A DNA stretch of 64,000 nt from Pontibacillus salipaludis (lineage in GTDB: Bacteria; Bacillota; Bacilli; Bacillales; BH030062): positions 1-64,000 of the forward strand of contig NZ_BMIN01000010.1 in the NCBI RefSeq assembly GCF_014642405.1, read 5' to 3'. The position numbers and the translations under genes are program-made. Positions 41,413 through 50,494 of this stretch are shown here, in pieces; the first letter of the stretch is position 1, and each line of letters starts with the position of its first letter. The notes below the pieces were generated by a model. That model was not told the origin of the DNA. It did no database searches and saw only the letters and a program-made list of their open reading frames with translations.

Positions 41413-42195
41413 ATGATCCAACTAAAGTCCGTAGAACTCCAGAAAAAAGCAAAGAAGAATGAGTATCCTTTCTCGCTTCCGTTCATTCAAACATTTGATC
41501 ACCTTACCTTTAACAAACCTATTACAATTCTTGTTGGCGAAAATGGTACAGGTAAATCCACATTTCTAGAAGGGCTCGCCACTAATGTTGGAAGCATCCT
41601 AATCGGCGGTGAGTCTATTGACCTTGACCCTTCCCTCGATCCTGTGAGACCTTTAGGAGATGCCATGAAGGTAACGTGGAGAGCCCGAACGAAAAAGGGA
41701 CTCTTCTTTCGGGCAGAGGATTTCATTTCGTTTACGAAACGAATAGCAGAAGTACGCGATGAATCGAAAGAAAAATTACGTGAAATTAAAGAAAAAGATC
41801 CGTATTCGCTAGAGGTACTCCCCTATGCTAGAACCGTCCATGATCTCAAGCAATTATACGGGGAAGGATTAGAGATCCGTTCACACGGTGAGAGCTTTTT
41901 GGATCTCTTCCAAGCCCGGTTTAAACCAGGAGGCGTATACATACTAGACGAACCGGAGGCCCCGTTGTCTCCATTAAAGCAACTATCCCTCATTTCTATG
42001 ATTAAAGAGATGGTGAAGAAGGATGCTCAGTTTATCATCGCCACCCATTCTCCAATGTTAATGGCGTTACCTGAGGCTGACATTTATCAGATTGAAGAAG
42101 GAGAACTGAAGAACGTTTCATTTGAGGACATTGAGCACGTTAAATTAACGAAGGATTTTCTGAATTATCCTGAGCGTTTCATTCGCCATTTATGA
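41413..42195 (+). CDS. ABC/SMC-like AAA ATPase (COG3910-type)
   Basis: A soluble ATPase of 260 residues: Walker A LVGENGTGKSTF, signature-like RSHGESFLDLF, Walker B GVYILDEPEAPLSP, and H-loop IATHSPMLMAL. There are no membrane spans and no transporter permease is adjacent. This family of stand-alone ATPases is widespread and uncharacterised. AAAAAGGAGTG precedes the start. Pairing with a CPBP protease is noted, but nothing shows a defence role. Confidence 0.82.
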   Translation: MIQLKSVELQKKAKKNEYPFSLPFIQTFDHLTFNKPITILVGENGTGKSTFLEGLATNVGSILIGGESIDLDPSLDPVRPLGDAMKVTWRARTKKGLFFRAEDFISFTKRIAEVRDESKEKLREIKEKDPYSLEVLPYARTVHDLKQLYGEGLEIRSHGESFLDLFQARFKPGGVYILDEPEAPLSPLKQLSLISMIKEMVKKDAQFIIATHSPMLMALPEADIYQIEEGELKNVSFEDIEHVKLTKDFLNYPERFIRHL

Positions 42196-42201
42196 CTACA
42201 T

Positions 42202-42237
42202 AAAAAGCTTGCGCTTGATCAACAAGCGCAAGCTTTC
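42202..42237. terminator. Terminator between convergent ATPase and nitroreductase genes
   Basis: AAAGCTTGCGCTTG pairs perfectly with CAAGCGCAAGCTTT. Confidence 0.8.
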
Positions 42238-42274
42238 CTATTGCAATCATTAAGACGATCCTCTATCAGAAAGA

Positions 42275-42835
42275 TTACTCAGAATCCCTAGTTAAGCCAT
42301 AGCGGAGTTTTGATTCGAGTGGATCTCGTTCTTTCATTTTTGGTACGACAGCGGGATATCCTATATGAAGAAGCCCTACCAATTCTTCAGTCTCACCTAT
42401 ATCAAGGAGTTTTTTCATTTCTTCATCTTGCATGAATCCAGGCGTTTTCCAAACGACTCCTATCCCCTTCTCCCAAGCGAGTAACGAGAAGTTCTGAATT
42501 AAGCTTGAAACAGCTCCATAATCATCACGGTAGACTTTCTCTTTTTCATTTACATTCATAATGACGGCTAGCATATGAGACGGGGCATCATCTGCAATCG
42601 GCTCCTCTTCCGGAACTGGCTTGCCTTTCTTAAGCGCCTTTTTGCTCTTAATGAGATGTTGCAGAGGCGCTTGATCGTGACGATCTAATACGACAAAACG
42701 CCATGGCTGCGTCATTTTATGATTGGGTGCATACCGTGCGATCTCTAATAGTTCCTCTATAGCAGAAACGTCTACTTCTTCTTTCTTAAAGGAACGAATG
42801 GATCTTCTATTCATAATGGCTTCTCTTAGTTCCAT
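42275..42835 (-). CDS. Nitroreductase-family oxidoreductase
   Basis: An FMN-dependent enzyme of 186 residues. REAIMNRRSIRSFKKEEV is the FMN-phosphate binding start, and APNHKMTQPWRFVVL and GVVWKTPGF complete the site. The form lacks the extra helices of the longer NfsA type. It reduces nitro compounds, quinones or flavins. ATAGGGAGAG precedes the start. Two Fur-like inverted repeats lie upstream, so iron or oxidative control is possible. Confidence 0.88.
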   Translation of the reverse strand: MELREAIMNRRSIRSFKKEEVDVSAIEELLEIARYAPNHKMTQPWRFVVLDRHDQAPLQHLIKSKKALKKGKPVPEEEPIADDAPSHMLAVIMNVNEKEKVYRDDYGAVSSLIQNFSLLAWEKGIGVVWKTPGFMQDEEMKKLLDIGETEELVGLLHIGYPAVVPKMKERDPLESKLRYGLTRDSE

Positions 42836-42854
42836 CTACAACTCTCCCTATAAT

Positions 42855-42922
42855 TGAAACTCATTCTCATCTACCTACAATTATAAGGATAAAAAGATCA
42901 ACGTCAATGATAACTGTTCTCA
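42855..42922 (-). promoter_or_regulatory. Two Fur-box-like 7-1-7 repeats before the nitroreductase gene
   Basis: On the minus strand TGAGAATGAGTTTCA (42855-42869) and TGAGAACAGTTATCA (42908-42922) each match the 7-1-7 consensus TGATAAT-N-ATTATCA with three mismatches. They flank the likely promoter. Confidence 0.45.
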
Positions 42923-42969
42923 TTTCGTGTTGGATTTTACAAATCACCTCCAATACCCGATTCAATTAA

Positions 42970-43001
42970 TAACCACGCAAGCGCTTAAGCTCTTGCGTGG
43001 T
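42970..43001 (-). terminator. Terminator of the ECF sigma operon
   Basis: ACCACGCAAG pairs with CTTGCGTGGT around a loop that can also fold (GCGCTTAAGC). Confidence 0.7.
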
Positions 43002-43007
43002 CCTTAT

Positions 43008-44300
43008 TCACTTATTTTCTTCCCAGTTCTCTAAGAATTCATCTACTTTTTCAATTTCCTTTGTTCGTAATACCACTTTTCCTTCGTCATTGATAAGCAG
43101 GACTTCCCCATGCTCATTAAGATTATAAGCTAAGAAAACAGGGAGCATTACATTATACGTGGAAGGCGATAGTGGATTGGATGGTTCCTGTATAGATAGT
43201 GGATTAGAAAGCGCCAGGCCACGATGTTCTTTCATCACATCTTGCATTCCCTCAACCTCATCTTCTCCTTCAACATATATGGCACTAAGCGTCCCTTTTT
43301 CCTTAGGTAAGAGAGCTTGTATAAACTCTTCTACCGATTCTGGTGTATCGTATTCAATATACTCTACGGTTTCACCATCTGGCTTATACTTCACATTCAA
43401 ACGACCAAATTGTTCTACAAGGCACGTAGCTTGTTCGCTACAAACAATATCTATCGAGCTCGTTGGTTCTCCGTACTGTTCTCTCACGCTCTTCATCGTT
43501 CGAGGAACTTCCATTTCCTTAGTCTTGGCTACCTCTACACGGATTTCGCCCACATCATTATCTTCGCTTAGAGAAACACCCATCACTGTTGTTTTTCCTT
43601 CTTTGTATACCGCATAGGGGGGCCCTTGATCTGGATTAGGACTGTAAACATTCGCCTCTCCTAATTGTTCTAACACTGTGTTAAAGGAATCCCCTAGTGT
43701 AATACCGTTAAGCGTATACACCCCTTTCTCTACGTCTGATTCCGGCGATTGGTATAAAAGAGGAAGGAAGTCTTTCAGATCTTTTAGTTGATCTGTCCGA
43801 TAGAGGAGCTGATCATTCTCAGAGTCAAACACATAGGCAATTGGAAAATACATTCCCTCTGGCCTTGGGTTGCTTGCTAGTATGCGTCTAGCTTCCATAG
43901 ATTTATCAGAAAGGACGCGTGTCTCCTTCATATAGTTTTCCATCGGTTGTTTATTATAGAGATACTTCCACTCCTTATCTTCTAACTCTTCCTCATCATC
44001 GATGACAACCATTTCATAGCGGAGATCTTCATTTGCTTCTTCTTGGCCAAAGCCTGACTGATCCCCTTGAGTTAAATTCATTTCTCCACTCCCAGCATAA
44101 ACGACAAATAATATAAGGGCCGCCATGCCCACTATACTTGCACCAATTTGACCAAGTCGTTTAGGCCCCTTCATAGAAAAGCGTTTTTTCTTATGACTCA
44201 TCACATACTGTTTCGTTTTTTCTTTATCCGCCTCAACCTCTTTCAAGGAAGTCTCTTTCATAGATTTTCGAAGGTTCTTCAATTTGTCATCAACACTCAT
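43008..44300 (-). CDS. Single-span membrane partner of the ECF sigma factor
   Basis: A protein of 430 residues: a charged cytoplasmic segment of ~50 residues (KSMKETSLKEVEADKEKTKQ), one membrane helix (IGASIVGMAALILFVVYAG), and a ~360-residue outer domain rich in acidic residues with a short repeated pattern (GEPTSSIDIV, GEANVYSPN). Its start overlaps the sigma-factor stop by ATGA, the usual layout for an anti-sigma factor, but no zinc or RsgI motif is seen. The role is inferred from context. Confidence 0.65.
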   Translation of the reverse strand: MSVDDKLKNLRKSMKETSLKEVEADKEKTKQYVMSHKKKRFSMKGPKRLGQIGASIVGMAALILFVVYAGSGEMNLTQGDQSGFGQEEANEDLRYEMVVIDDEEELEDKEWKYLYNKQPMENYMKETRVLSDKSMEARRILASNPRPEGMYFPIAYVFDSENDQLLYRTDQLKDLKDFLPLLYQSPESDVEKGVYTLNGITLGDSFNTVLEQLGEANVYSPNPDQGPPYAVYKEGKTTVMGVSLSEDNDVGEIRVEVAKTKEMEVPRTMKSVREQYGEPTSSIDIVCSEQATCLVEQFGRLNVKYKPDGETVEYIEYDTPESVEEFIQALLPKEKGTLSAIYVEGEDEVEGMQDVMKEHRGLALSNPLSIQEPSNPLSPSTYNVMLPVFLAYNLNEHGEVLLINDEGKVVLRTKEIEKVDEFLENWEENK

Positions 44301-44854
44301 TCCGACCCCTCCTCGTACATGGATTTGAGCATTTTCCGTCCGCGATTCAATCGTGTTTTCACCGTGTTCACTTTCACACTCAACACGTCAGCGATCTCTC
44401 GGATCTTCATATCATCAAAGTAATGCATAAATATTACTTCCTTGAATTTCGTTGGCAGCGCCAGCACACGCTCTGACAATATCTGATCTTCCATTGATTG
44501 AATGGTAATCGATTCAGGGTGATGCTCTTCAACCGCAAGATTGTCTTGTTTTTGACTTTCAAACGTTAAGAAAGCCCGAAGCTTCTTTTTCCTTAGCTTA
44601 TCTTTACATTTATTTATCGTAATCCTATATAGCCACGTACGTATGCTAGAATCATTTCGAAACGTATCAATCTTGTGATAGCACGTTAGGAAAACATCCT
44701 GCGTAATCTCCTCAGCCAGCGCATGATCCTTTACATAGGTATATGCAAGCCAGAGGATCTGCTGGTTATATTGGTCAATCATTCGCTCAATAAATCGTTC
44801 TCTCATCTCTTCATCCTGAAGCATTTCCTGTATCTCTCCATCCATAATTTCCAA
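44297..44854 (-). CDS. ECF (sigma-70 family group 4) RNA polymerase sigma factor
   Basis: A factor of 185 residues. Region 2 reads LAYTYVKDHALAEEITQDVFLTCYHKID with -10 recognition residues after it. Region 4 reads LPTKFKEVIFMHYFDDMKIREIADVL then VNTVKTRLNRGRKMLK. It directs transcription of a regulon that probably includes itself, since an ECF-type promoter lies 34 bp upstream. Cotranscribed with the membrane partner. The regulon is unknown. Confidence 0.9.
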   Translation of the reverse strand: MEIMDGEIQEMLQDEEMRERFIERMIDQYNQQILWLAYTYVKDHALAEEITQDVFLTCYHKIDTFRNDSSIRTWLYRITINKCKDKLRKKKLRAFLTFESQKQDNLAVEEHHPESITIQSMEDQILSERVLALPTKFKEVIFMHYFDDMKIREIADVLSVKVNTVKTRLNRGRKMLKSMYEEGSE

Positions 44855-44887
44855 GGTGGCACTCCCTCCTCCCTTTCCACTACCTTT

Positions 44888-44913
44888 GACGTAAAGATTG
44901 GAAAAAGGTTCCC
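44888..44913 (-). promoter_or_regulatory. ECF-type autoregulatory promoter
   Basis: On the minus strand GGGAAC (44908-44913) and CGTC (44888-44891) are 16 bp apart, matching the ECF pattern (G/T)GAAC-N16-CGTC. Confidence 0.6.
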
Positions 44914-44941
44914 GTATGTATTAAAGAAATTTTAACAAATA

Positions 44942-44971
44942 AAAAGAGACCGCACGTGACGGCCCCTCTCC
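44942..44971 (-). terminator. Terminator of spoVR
   Basis: AGAG..CCGTCACG pairs with CGTGCGG..CTCT on the minus strand with mismatches, followed by five T. Confidence 0.65.
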
Positions 44972-44974
44972 TTC

Positions 44975-46393
44975 TTAAGATATAAACTTCCTGCCAACCT
45001 TCTTCCCTTCGTACGTAAACAACACGCTACGCCCTTCCACCATTGTTTGCATATGAACAGTGCGCCCCCATAGCTGATACAAATACGGAAGAACTCGCTC
45101 TAGATACGTCAGGTCTAACTCCACGTCTTCAAAATGATGCATTAAATACAATTCTCCATTCCGTAAGTAATCCCCGTCCTGCACAGTGATGTACGGGAAG
45201 CCACCGTTTACTCGCATGGTGACGAGCTGATCGCGAACGGCTTGGTAATCTTTTTCCGTGATCTTATAATCCCTGCCCTGCTTTTGGAACAAATATAAAT
45301 CTTCTTTAAAGCAAAGGTCCTTCGTTAAATAGTTTCGAATAAAGGAGATGTCCGACTCGATCTCTCGTACCTCAAACATTTTCTCCCGACCAGCCCCAGG
45401 CTTAGCGCCATTTAACTTCATTTCTTCAGTCGGATTATTATACCGCTCTTCAATATCTTCAAATATTTTAAGACCTAAATAGTACGGATTGATTTGCGTT
45501 CTAGATGGCTGTACAACGCCAGCATTCAGTTTCGCAAACTCGATTGCCTCATCGCTTGTTAAATCCATTTCGCGTAAAATACGTGCGTGCCAATAGGAAG
45601 CCCAGCCTTCGTTCATGATTTTTGTTTCAAGCTGAGGCCAGAAATAAAGCATTTCTTCCCGCATCATGGTTAGCACATCACGTTGCCAAGGCTCTAGTTC
45701 TCTGCTGTGCTCTTCAATGAAAAGAAGAATATCTTTCTCTGGGCGCGGCGGGAATTTCTTCCGCTTCTTCTTAGGTGCCTCTTCTTGCTTCTTCGCTTCA
45801 TCAAGAGACCATAAATCGTCATATGGTGTAATTCGTGCTGTTTCTTCCTCTTCTTCCTCAAGGTCTTCAAGCGACCAGGCGAGCTTCGGACGGAGGAGTG
45901 ATGGATCGATATGTTCTTGAATGGCTAAGACGGCATCAATAAACTCTTCGACATTTTTACGTCCATGAACCTTCTCATAATGAGCAACACGCTCAGCCGT
46001 TGCCGACATCTTCTCGACCATGTCACGGTTCGTATTCTGAAAACGAACATTGTTTTTAAAGAAATCACAGTGGGCCAATACGTGAGCAACAATAAGCTTG
46101 TTTTGCACTAAGCTATTCGTATTCAATAGGAATGCATAACATGGGTCAGAGTTGATCACGAGCTCATAAATTTTACTCAAACCCAAGTCATAATGTAGTT
46201 TCATTTTGTGATACTGTTTTCCAAAGCTCCAGTGAGAGAAACGGGTCGGCATTCCATATGCGCCAAATGTATAGATAATGTCCGCCGGGCAAATTTCATA
46301 ACGCATCGGGTAGAAATCAAGCCCAAATCCTTCAGCGATTTCCGTTATCTCGTCGATCGCATATTCAAGCTGCTTATTATATTCACTACTCAC
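44975..46393 (-). CDS. spoVR: Stage V sporulation protein R
   Basis: A protein of 472 residues, clearly Spo[70 protein letters not shown]-like ([17 protein letters not shown]) and a C-terminal [17 protein letters not shown]. It acts in the mother cell on spore cortex formation in Bacillus, where its loss perturbs the cortex. An acidic Glu-rich insert ([11 protein letters not shown], then KKRKKFPPR) at ~190-235 is longer than I expect for B. subtilis SpoVR (468 aa). GTG 46393 follows GAAGGGGAG. Confidence 0.93.
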   Translation of the reverse strand: MSSEYNKQLEYAIDEITEIAEGFGLDFYPMRYEICPADIIYTFGAYGMPTRFSHWSFGKQYHKMKLHYDLGLSKIYELVINSDPCYAFLLNTNSLVQNKLIVAHVLAHCDFFKNNVRFQNTNRDMVEKMSATAERVAHYEKVHGRKNVEEFIDAVLAIQEHIDPSLLRPKLAWSLEDLEEEEEETARITPYDDLWSLDEAKKQEEAPKKKRKKFPPRPEKDILLFIEEHSRELEPWQRDVLTMMREEMLYFWPQLETKIMNEGWASYWHARILREMDLTSDEAIEFAKLNAGVVQPSRTQINPYYLGLKIFEDIEERYNNPTEEMKLNGAKPGAGREKMFEVREIESDISFIRNYLTKDLCFKEDLYLFQKQGRDYKITEKDYQAVRDQLVTMRVNGGFPYITVQDGDYLRNGELYLMHHFEDVELDLTYLERVLPYLYQLWGRTVHMQTMVEGRSVLFTYEGKKVGRKFIS

Positions 46394-46469
46394 ATCGATC
46401 TCCCCTTCATACAAGTCTTATAACAATTGTATGAAGGAGGTTGTTTAGGAATGAACGTTTTTCGGAGTG

Positions 46470-47699
46470 TTATGGTTGATAAAACGAGATTTCACTCACA
46501 TTTTCAAGCCATTTCTCTGCATTTTTTCCGTCCTTGTCCCCAATCCATACTTCCAGGTGTTCATCAGTAAGACTCTCTCCTCTTACCCAGGAAAGTTTTT
46601 CTTCTTTCTTTAAATAGACTGGTCGATAGTCTCCCTTTCCCTCTTTCGGTGAGGTAATTTGAGTTTGATTCTGGTCATTAATATTGACTGTATATAACGA
46701 TGGCTTCGGACGCATGGTAGGATCATTTGACCATTCCGCTTCTTTCACCCGGGAGGTAACGAGCTCTTCATCTGACATCCATGTAAAATCAAGCTCCGCA
46801 TACTTATTCGGGGTAAGCGAATTCGAAGCTGGAAACTCTTTAACTTTCAAATTCTTATCCTTAAACCCGAAGACAAGCCGCCCGCTCCCTCCAATATAAG
46901 CGAGAATGTCTTTAGTAGCTGCCCACTTAGGTGCTCCAACTCCCGTAATGACCTCATCGACTACCGAAAAACCAGACCCATCTGTTCGAATCGCACTAAG
47001 CATGTTGCTGTCCATCGACCAGGAAGCTGTCGGATACACAATAAAAGAAACCCATTCTCCACTCGGGGAAAAACGAAATACCTCTGCCCCGATCGCAGGA
47101 ATTTCCGCCTCACCAGTCTCCAACTGTTTCGGAATTGTATAGAACGTTTCTGCTCCTTTATCGATTGCATCCACAAGCTTATCCGGAATCATTTTTTTAT
47201 AAAGAACAGCATTCGTCCAACCATCTGGGGTGAGCGTTGCATTCGAGGACAATAAGAATCCATCCCCCTCAGGAAGCCATGTGTACCCACCAACTCCTAC
47301 TGAGACATTATAGAATTTACGTAAGTCTGAGATACTCAAGGCTCCTTCATGTTGAAACGCAATTCGATTGTCTGTAGGCGACCATTGTGGATTGAATGCA
47401 TTTGTATATACTTTCTGTTTCTTTTGGTCATCGATACGATAAGTCCAAAGTTCATTGGAAAGTTCTCCTTGCTCATTCAATACACCCTTTTGCAAAAACG
47501 CAACATATTGACCGTCATGGGACCAAATCGGCTTACCTGTCACTGTTTTGGTGTGCGTAACCTTCTTCTCATCACCATTTTGAACCACCCACAAATCCCC
47601 GTTCCTCACAAATGCAGCTGTACGATCTGCATCTTGAGCAAATCCAGCAGCTGGGACCATTATAAGAAGAGCCATAATACTTACCATTATAGATTTCAT
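46470..47699 (-). CDS. Secreted TolB-like beta-propeller protein
   Basis: A protein of 409 residues with a signal peptide (MKSIMVSIMALLIMVPAAGFAQ). WD40-like PD40/TolB repeats recur: DLWVVQNGDEKKVTHTKTV and GKPIWSHDGQYVAFLQ, then FNPQWSPTDNRIAFQ and VFRFSPSGEWVSFIV. It should fold as a propeller outside the membrane; the binding partner is unknown. No Tol system exists in this type of cell, so a TolB function is not implied. AAAGGAG precedes the start. Confidence 0.78.
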   Translation of the reverse strand: MKSIMVSIMALLIMVPAAGFAQDADRTAAFVRNGDLWVVQNGDEKKVTHTKTVTGKPIWSHDGQYVAFLQKGVLNEQGELSNELWTYRIDDQKKQKVYTNAFNPQWSPTDNRIAFQHEGALSISDLRKFYNVSVGVGGYTWLPEGDGFLLSSNATLTPDGWTNAVLYKKMIPDKLVDAIDKGAETFYTIPKQLETGEAEIPAIGAEVFRFSPSGEWVSFIVYPTASWSMDSNMLSAIRTDGSGFSVVDEVITGVGAPKWAATKDILAYIGGSGRLVFGFKDKNLKVKEFPASNSLTPNKYAELDFTWMSDEELVTSRVKEAEWSNDPTMRPKPSLYTVNINDQNQTQITSPKEGKGDYRPVYLKKEEKLSWVRGESLTDEHLEVWIGDKDGKNAEKWLENVSEISFYQP

Positions 47700-47791
47700 A
47701 ACCGAATCTCCTTTAGAATAGGATAGTCTTACCTTTTCACCAGGGGTTATGAATCATACAACTAAAAAATTTTAGTTTTTTTATCTTTTAT

Positions 47792-47816
47792 GTTTAAAGC
47801 ATGTTTAATAGGGTAA
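47792..47816 (+). promoter_or_regulatory. Sigma-B promoter of the DICT protein gene
   Basis: GTTTAA (47792-47797), a 13-bp spacer and GGGTAA (47811-47816) match the sigma-B consensus without mismatch. The site is ~165 bp before the gene. A second, sigma-A-like TTGACC (47917) with a 17-bp spacer lies closer to the gene. Confidence 0.72.
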
Positions 47817-47890
47817 ATAAACTTTGATACATTAGCGAGGTAACGTATATACAACTCTATACTTCTTAAAGATCTACATAATTCGTTTTA

Positions 47891-47918
47891 CAGCCCGTTT
47901 AGTCGGCTGCTTTTTTTT
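47891..47918 (+). terminator. Terminator-like hairpin in the DICT gene leader
   Basis: CAGCC and GGCTG enclose a short loop, followed by eight T. It sits between the sigma-B promoter and the gene, so it could attenuate that transcript. Confidence 0.5.
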
Positions 47919-47982
47919 GACCTCGTTCTAGTTCTTTAGTCTTAATCTTAAGGAAAACACTACATTATTAGGAGGAATTTAG

Positions 47983-48531
47983 ATGGATTTAAAAAGTTTA
48001 TCCCTTTTCAAAGAATGTTTTGGTGAAGTAGAAGGTGCTACAGACAAATTAAGTGATGCTTCCCTTTCACAATTAAACGCTCGTTCCCTTAAATACGAAA
48101 CCAAAGTACCTCAGCTTGAGTATATGTGCTTGATGATGGAGAATATGGTGCTGACCAAGAAACTAGAAGGAAACGTATACGCTGGTTTCCAAAAGTTCTC
48201 CCGTGCCAAGAACGTAATCGATCGTTTCCAAGCCATGGCAGAATACAGCAACGTGTACATTTTTGGACAGAATGATGCTGCTATGGACCCTAACGACGGC
48301 ATTAACTATATTGAAATCCCACCAGAAAGTGAACTTATGCGCGAATGGTTCCTTGTGATCGACTCACCAAAGTTTAAATCAATGATGGTTGCTTATGATA
48401 TGGAAGGTTTCGGGACACACGAAATTGAAGAAGATCGTAAATTCAGAGGAATGAAGTCCTCTAGTCCACGCGTCATTAACAAAGCGACAGACCTTCTTGC
48501 TCCTCATACAAAAGCAACCCCTATCGCGTAA
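47983..48531 (+). CDS. Stand-alone DICT-domain sensory protein
   Basis: A soluble protein of 182 residues. It resembles the DICT domain (found with diguanylate cyclases and two-component proteins) in the FQKFSRAKNVIDRFQAMAEY segment followed by NVYIFGQNDA and the late FLVIDSPKFKSMMVAYDMEG. No output domain is attached, so it may act as a subunit or as a ligand-binding protein. AGGAGG precedes the start. Its sigma-B promoter implies general stress expression. Confidence 0.72.
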   Translation: MDLKSLSLFKECFGEVEGATDKLSDASLSQLNARSLKYETKVPQLEYMCLMMENMVLTKKLEGNVYAGFQKFSRAKNVIDRFQAMAEYSNVYIFGQNDAAMDPNDGINYIEIPPESELMREWFLVIDSPKFKSMMVAYDMEGFGTHEIEEDRKFRGMKSSSPRVINKATDLLAPHTKATPIA

Positions 48532-48545
48532 CGTCCTATCCAAGA

Positions 48546-48578
48546 AGGGCAATCACACATAAGGTTGCCTTTTTCTTT
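48546..48578 (+). terminator. Terminator of the DICT gene
   Basis: GGCAA pairs with TTGCC over a 12-nt loop, with a long T-run. Confidence 0.7.
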
Positions 48579-48608
48579 TTTTCTATCTAATCAATAAAGG
48601 AGATTTCT

Positions 48609-49205
48609 ATGACTAAATTACAAAAAATGACCGCCATTGGAATATTAGCGGCCATCAGTATGATTTTATATTTCTTTAAGGTACCCCTTCCGTTTTTCCC
48701 GATATTCCTAACCCTCGATGTGAGTGATGTCCCTGCTCTCATTGGCGCAATTACAATGGGACCTATTGCAGGGGTAATGGTGCAATTGCTAAAGAATATA
48801 CTCGAATACCTATCCCACGGCAGCTACGTTGGACTACCCATTAACCAAATTGCCAACTTCCTTTCAGGAGCCCTAATTGTTGGATTAATCGGAGGATTCT
48901 ATCACTACCAAAAGAAACTCAATTGGAAAAGCTTTGTCTTATCCATAACGGTTTTTCTAACAGCCATGTTCTTTTTGAATTACTATTTCATACTTCCTAC
49001 CATCATGAACCTCTTAGGACTAAACATGGAACAATACTTAACCTCTTTCACAGAGGCCAATCCATATGTAACCGACTTCCGTACAGCCGTCTTACTCGTC
49101 ATCATCCCTTTTAACTTGATTAAAATCTTGTTTGTGTACGCTGTTGGACTGCCTTTTTCCTTTAAACTTCAACGAATCTTACAAAAAAGGAGACTAATCA
49201 CATGA
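48609..49205 (+). CDS. ECF-type S component, RibU-like (riboflavin)
   Basis: A membrane protein of 198 residues with about six spans. The order FLTLDVSDVPALIGAITMGPIAG, then KNILEYLSHGSYVGLPINQI and ANFLSG matches RibU/YpaA, the riboflavin-binding S component of energy-coupling-factor transporters (YpaA reads KIDFSDVPAII and NVLQYIIQGS at the same places). No FMN riboswitch was found upstream, so the vitamin is uncertain. AAAGGAG precedes the start. Its stop overlaps the chemotaxis gene start (ATGA). Confidence 0.78.
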   Translation: MTKLQKMTAIGILAAISMILYFFKVPLPFFPIFLTLDVSDVPALIGAITMGPIAGVMVQLLKNILEYLSHGSYVGLPINQIANFLSGALIVGLIGGFYHYQKKLNWKSFVLSITVFLTAMFFLNYYFILPTIMNLLGLNMEQYLTSFTEANPYVTDFRTAVLLVIIPFNLIKILFVYAVGLPFSFKLQRILQKRRLIT

Positions 49206-50431
49206 AGATGACGTTTTCCAAACAAACGACTATATCCATCTGTTCGCTTCTCATCTATAGCCTGGTCCTGACTGTTTATAATTTCTATAGCACAAACCTG
49301 TTCTTTGCAATTGGTGGATCTCTTTTCGCTTCGGTGATCTTAGCATTCATTTACCTGATTAACCATAAACCTTCAAACAAAAGTGAGAACCCTGAGTCTA
49401 TACCTAATGAAGAAGGCACCTCAACTAATACAAACGCAATCCAAACGTCTTTAGAAGAATTGCGTCATTTAGAAACTCATATTGGCCATATGAACTCCAT
49501 GAACAGCCAAGTAAGCTCTTCTTCAGAACAAGTCAATGATCAGCTGATGGAAATGGTTCAAGACATCTACCAACAACAAGACCACATCAACCATTTTGGA
49601 GATCAGCTTGGTAAAATTAATGGCATGATTCAAAATTTAGATGCCATTATTGAAGTCACAAATGCTACGACTGAGGAAGTAACCGAACTGTCCAATTCAG
49701 GTAAACAAAAAGCAGACGACTTTAACCTCGTCTTCTCTAAAATCATCACGATTACCAAACAATTCGGCGAATATAATCAACAACTTCTTGTCAAAATGAA
49801 AGAAGTGACACAAGCGCTAAGTAGCATTGAGTACATTTCAAATCAAACAAACTTGCTTGCTCTTAACGCATCAATTGAAGCGGCTCGCGCTGGTAGTCAC
49901 GGAGCAGGATTCGGTGTTGTAGCAGAAGAAATTCGGAAGCTCTCCACCCAAGTTAAAGGAAGTGCCGAAACCATTGAGAAAATCGTTACGGACGTAAATA
50001 CGAGTATTGCCGACCAAGAAAAATCATATGAGCGCGATATACATGTATTAGAAGAGGGCAAACAAAAAGGGACGCAAATGATCCATATTTTTGATGACGT
50101 AATCACAAGCATCCGGACTCTTTCTGCTCAATCACTTGAAATCAAAAAAGATTCAACAGAAGTCGAATCAGAAAATCAACGCCTGATTGACATGATGCAA
50201 GAAGTAATGAACCTCACAGAGGGGCTTACTTCTAAAACGGAAGGCTCCTCAGAACTTACAATGGAGCAACAATCCCACTTAATGGAGTTAGAAATGACAG
50301 TCTCAACAATGGTCAGTCATATCGAAACAATTCAGAGTAATCTGCAGGAACATTTAGATCATTCAAGTAAAATCGCTTGGATTCGCCCAGCTGAGATGGA
50401 AGAAAGAGAACGCATGAAGGTAGCAAAATAA
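49202..50431 (+). CDS. Methyl-accepting chemotaxis transducer without an outer sensor domain
   Basis: A protein of 409 residues. Two adjacent N-terminal membrane helices (ISICSLLIYSLVLTVYNFY and FFAIGGSLFASVILAFIYLI) leave almost no outer domain and no HAMP is obvious. The long cytoplasmic coiled coil has the signalling tip ISNQTNLLALNASIEAARAG, followed by GAGFGVVAEEIRKLS. It should couple to CheA/CheW. Its ATG overlaps the S-component stop by 4 bp, so the two proteins are made together; a shared sensory complex is inferred. Confidence 0.88.
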   Translation: MKMTFSKQTTISICSLLIYSLVLTVYNFYSTNLFFAIGGSLFASVILAFIYLINHKPSNKSENPESIPNEEGTSTNTNAIQTSLEELRHLETHIGHMNSMNSQVSSSSEQVNDQLMEMVQDIYQQQDHINHFGDQLGKINGMIQNLDAIIEVTNATTEEVTELSNSGKQKADDFNLVFSKIITITKQFGEYNQQLLVKMKEVTQALSSIEYISNQTNLLALNASIEAARAGSHGAGFGVVAEEIRKLSTQVKGSAETIEKIVTDVNTSIADQEKSYERDIHVLEEGKQKGTQMIHIFDDVITSIRTLSAQSLEIKKDSTEVESENQRLIDMMQEVMNLTEGLTSKTEGSSELTMEQQSHLMELEMTVSTMVSHIETIQSNLQEHLDHSSKIAWIRPAEMEERERMKVAK

Positions 50432-50494
50432 CGTGCATACATTTCACTTCCCAACATAGACTAACGTTTAATGTTGTTGGGAAGGCGGGATCGT

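Noticed and set aside
40111-42195. Defence island (CPBP protease plus AAA ATPase)
   Set aside because: Both families are common housekeeping genes; no nuclease, toxin, transposase or composition shift accompanies them.
48532-48608. FMN riboswitch before the RibU-like gene
   Set aside because: The 77-bp gap holds only a terminator and a ribosome site; no RFN element blocks are present.
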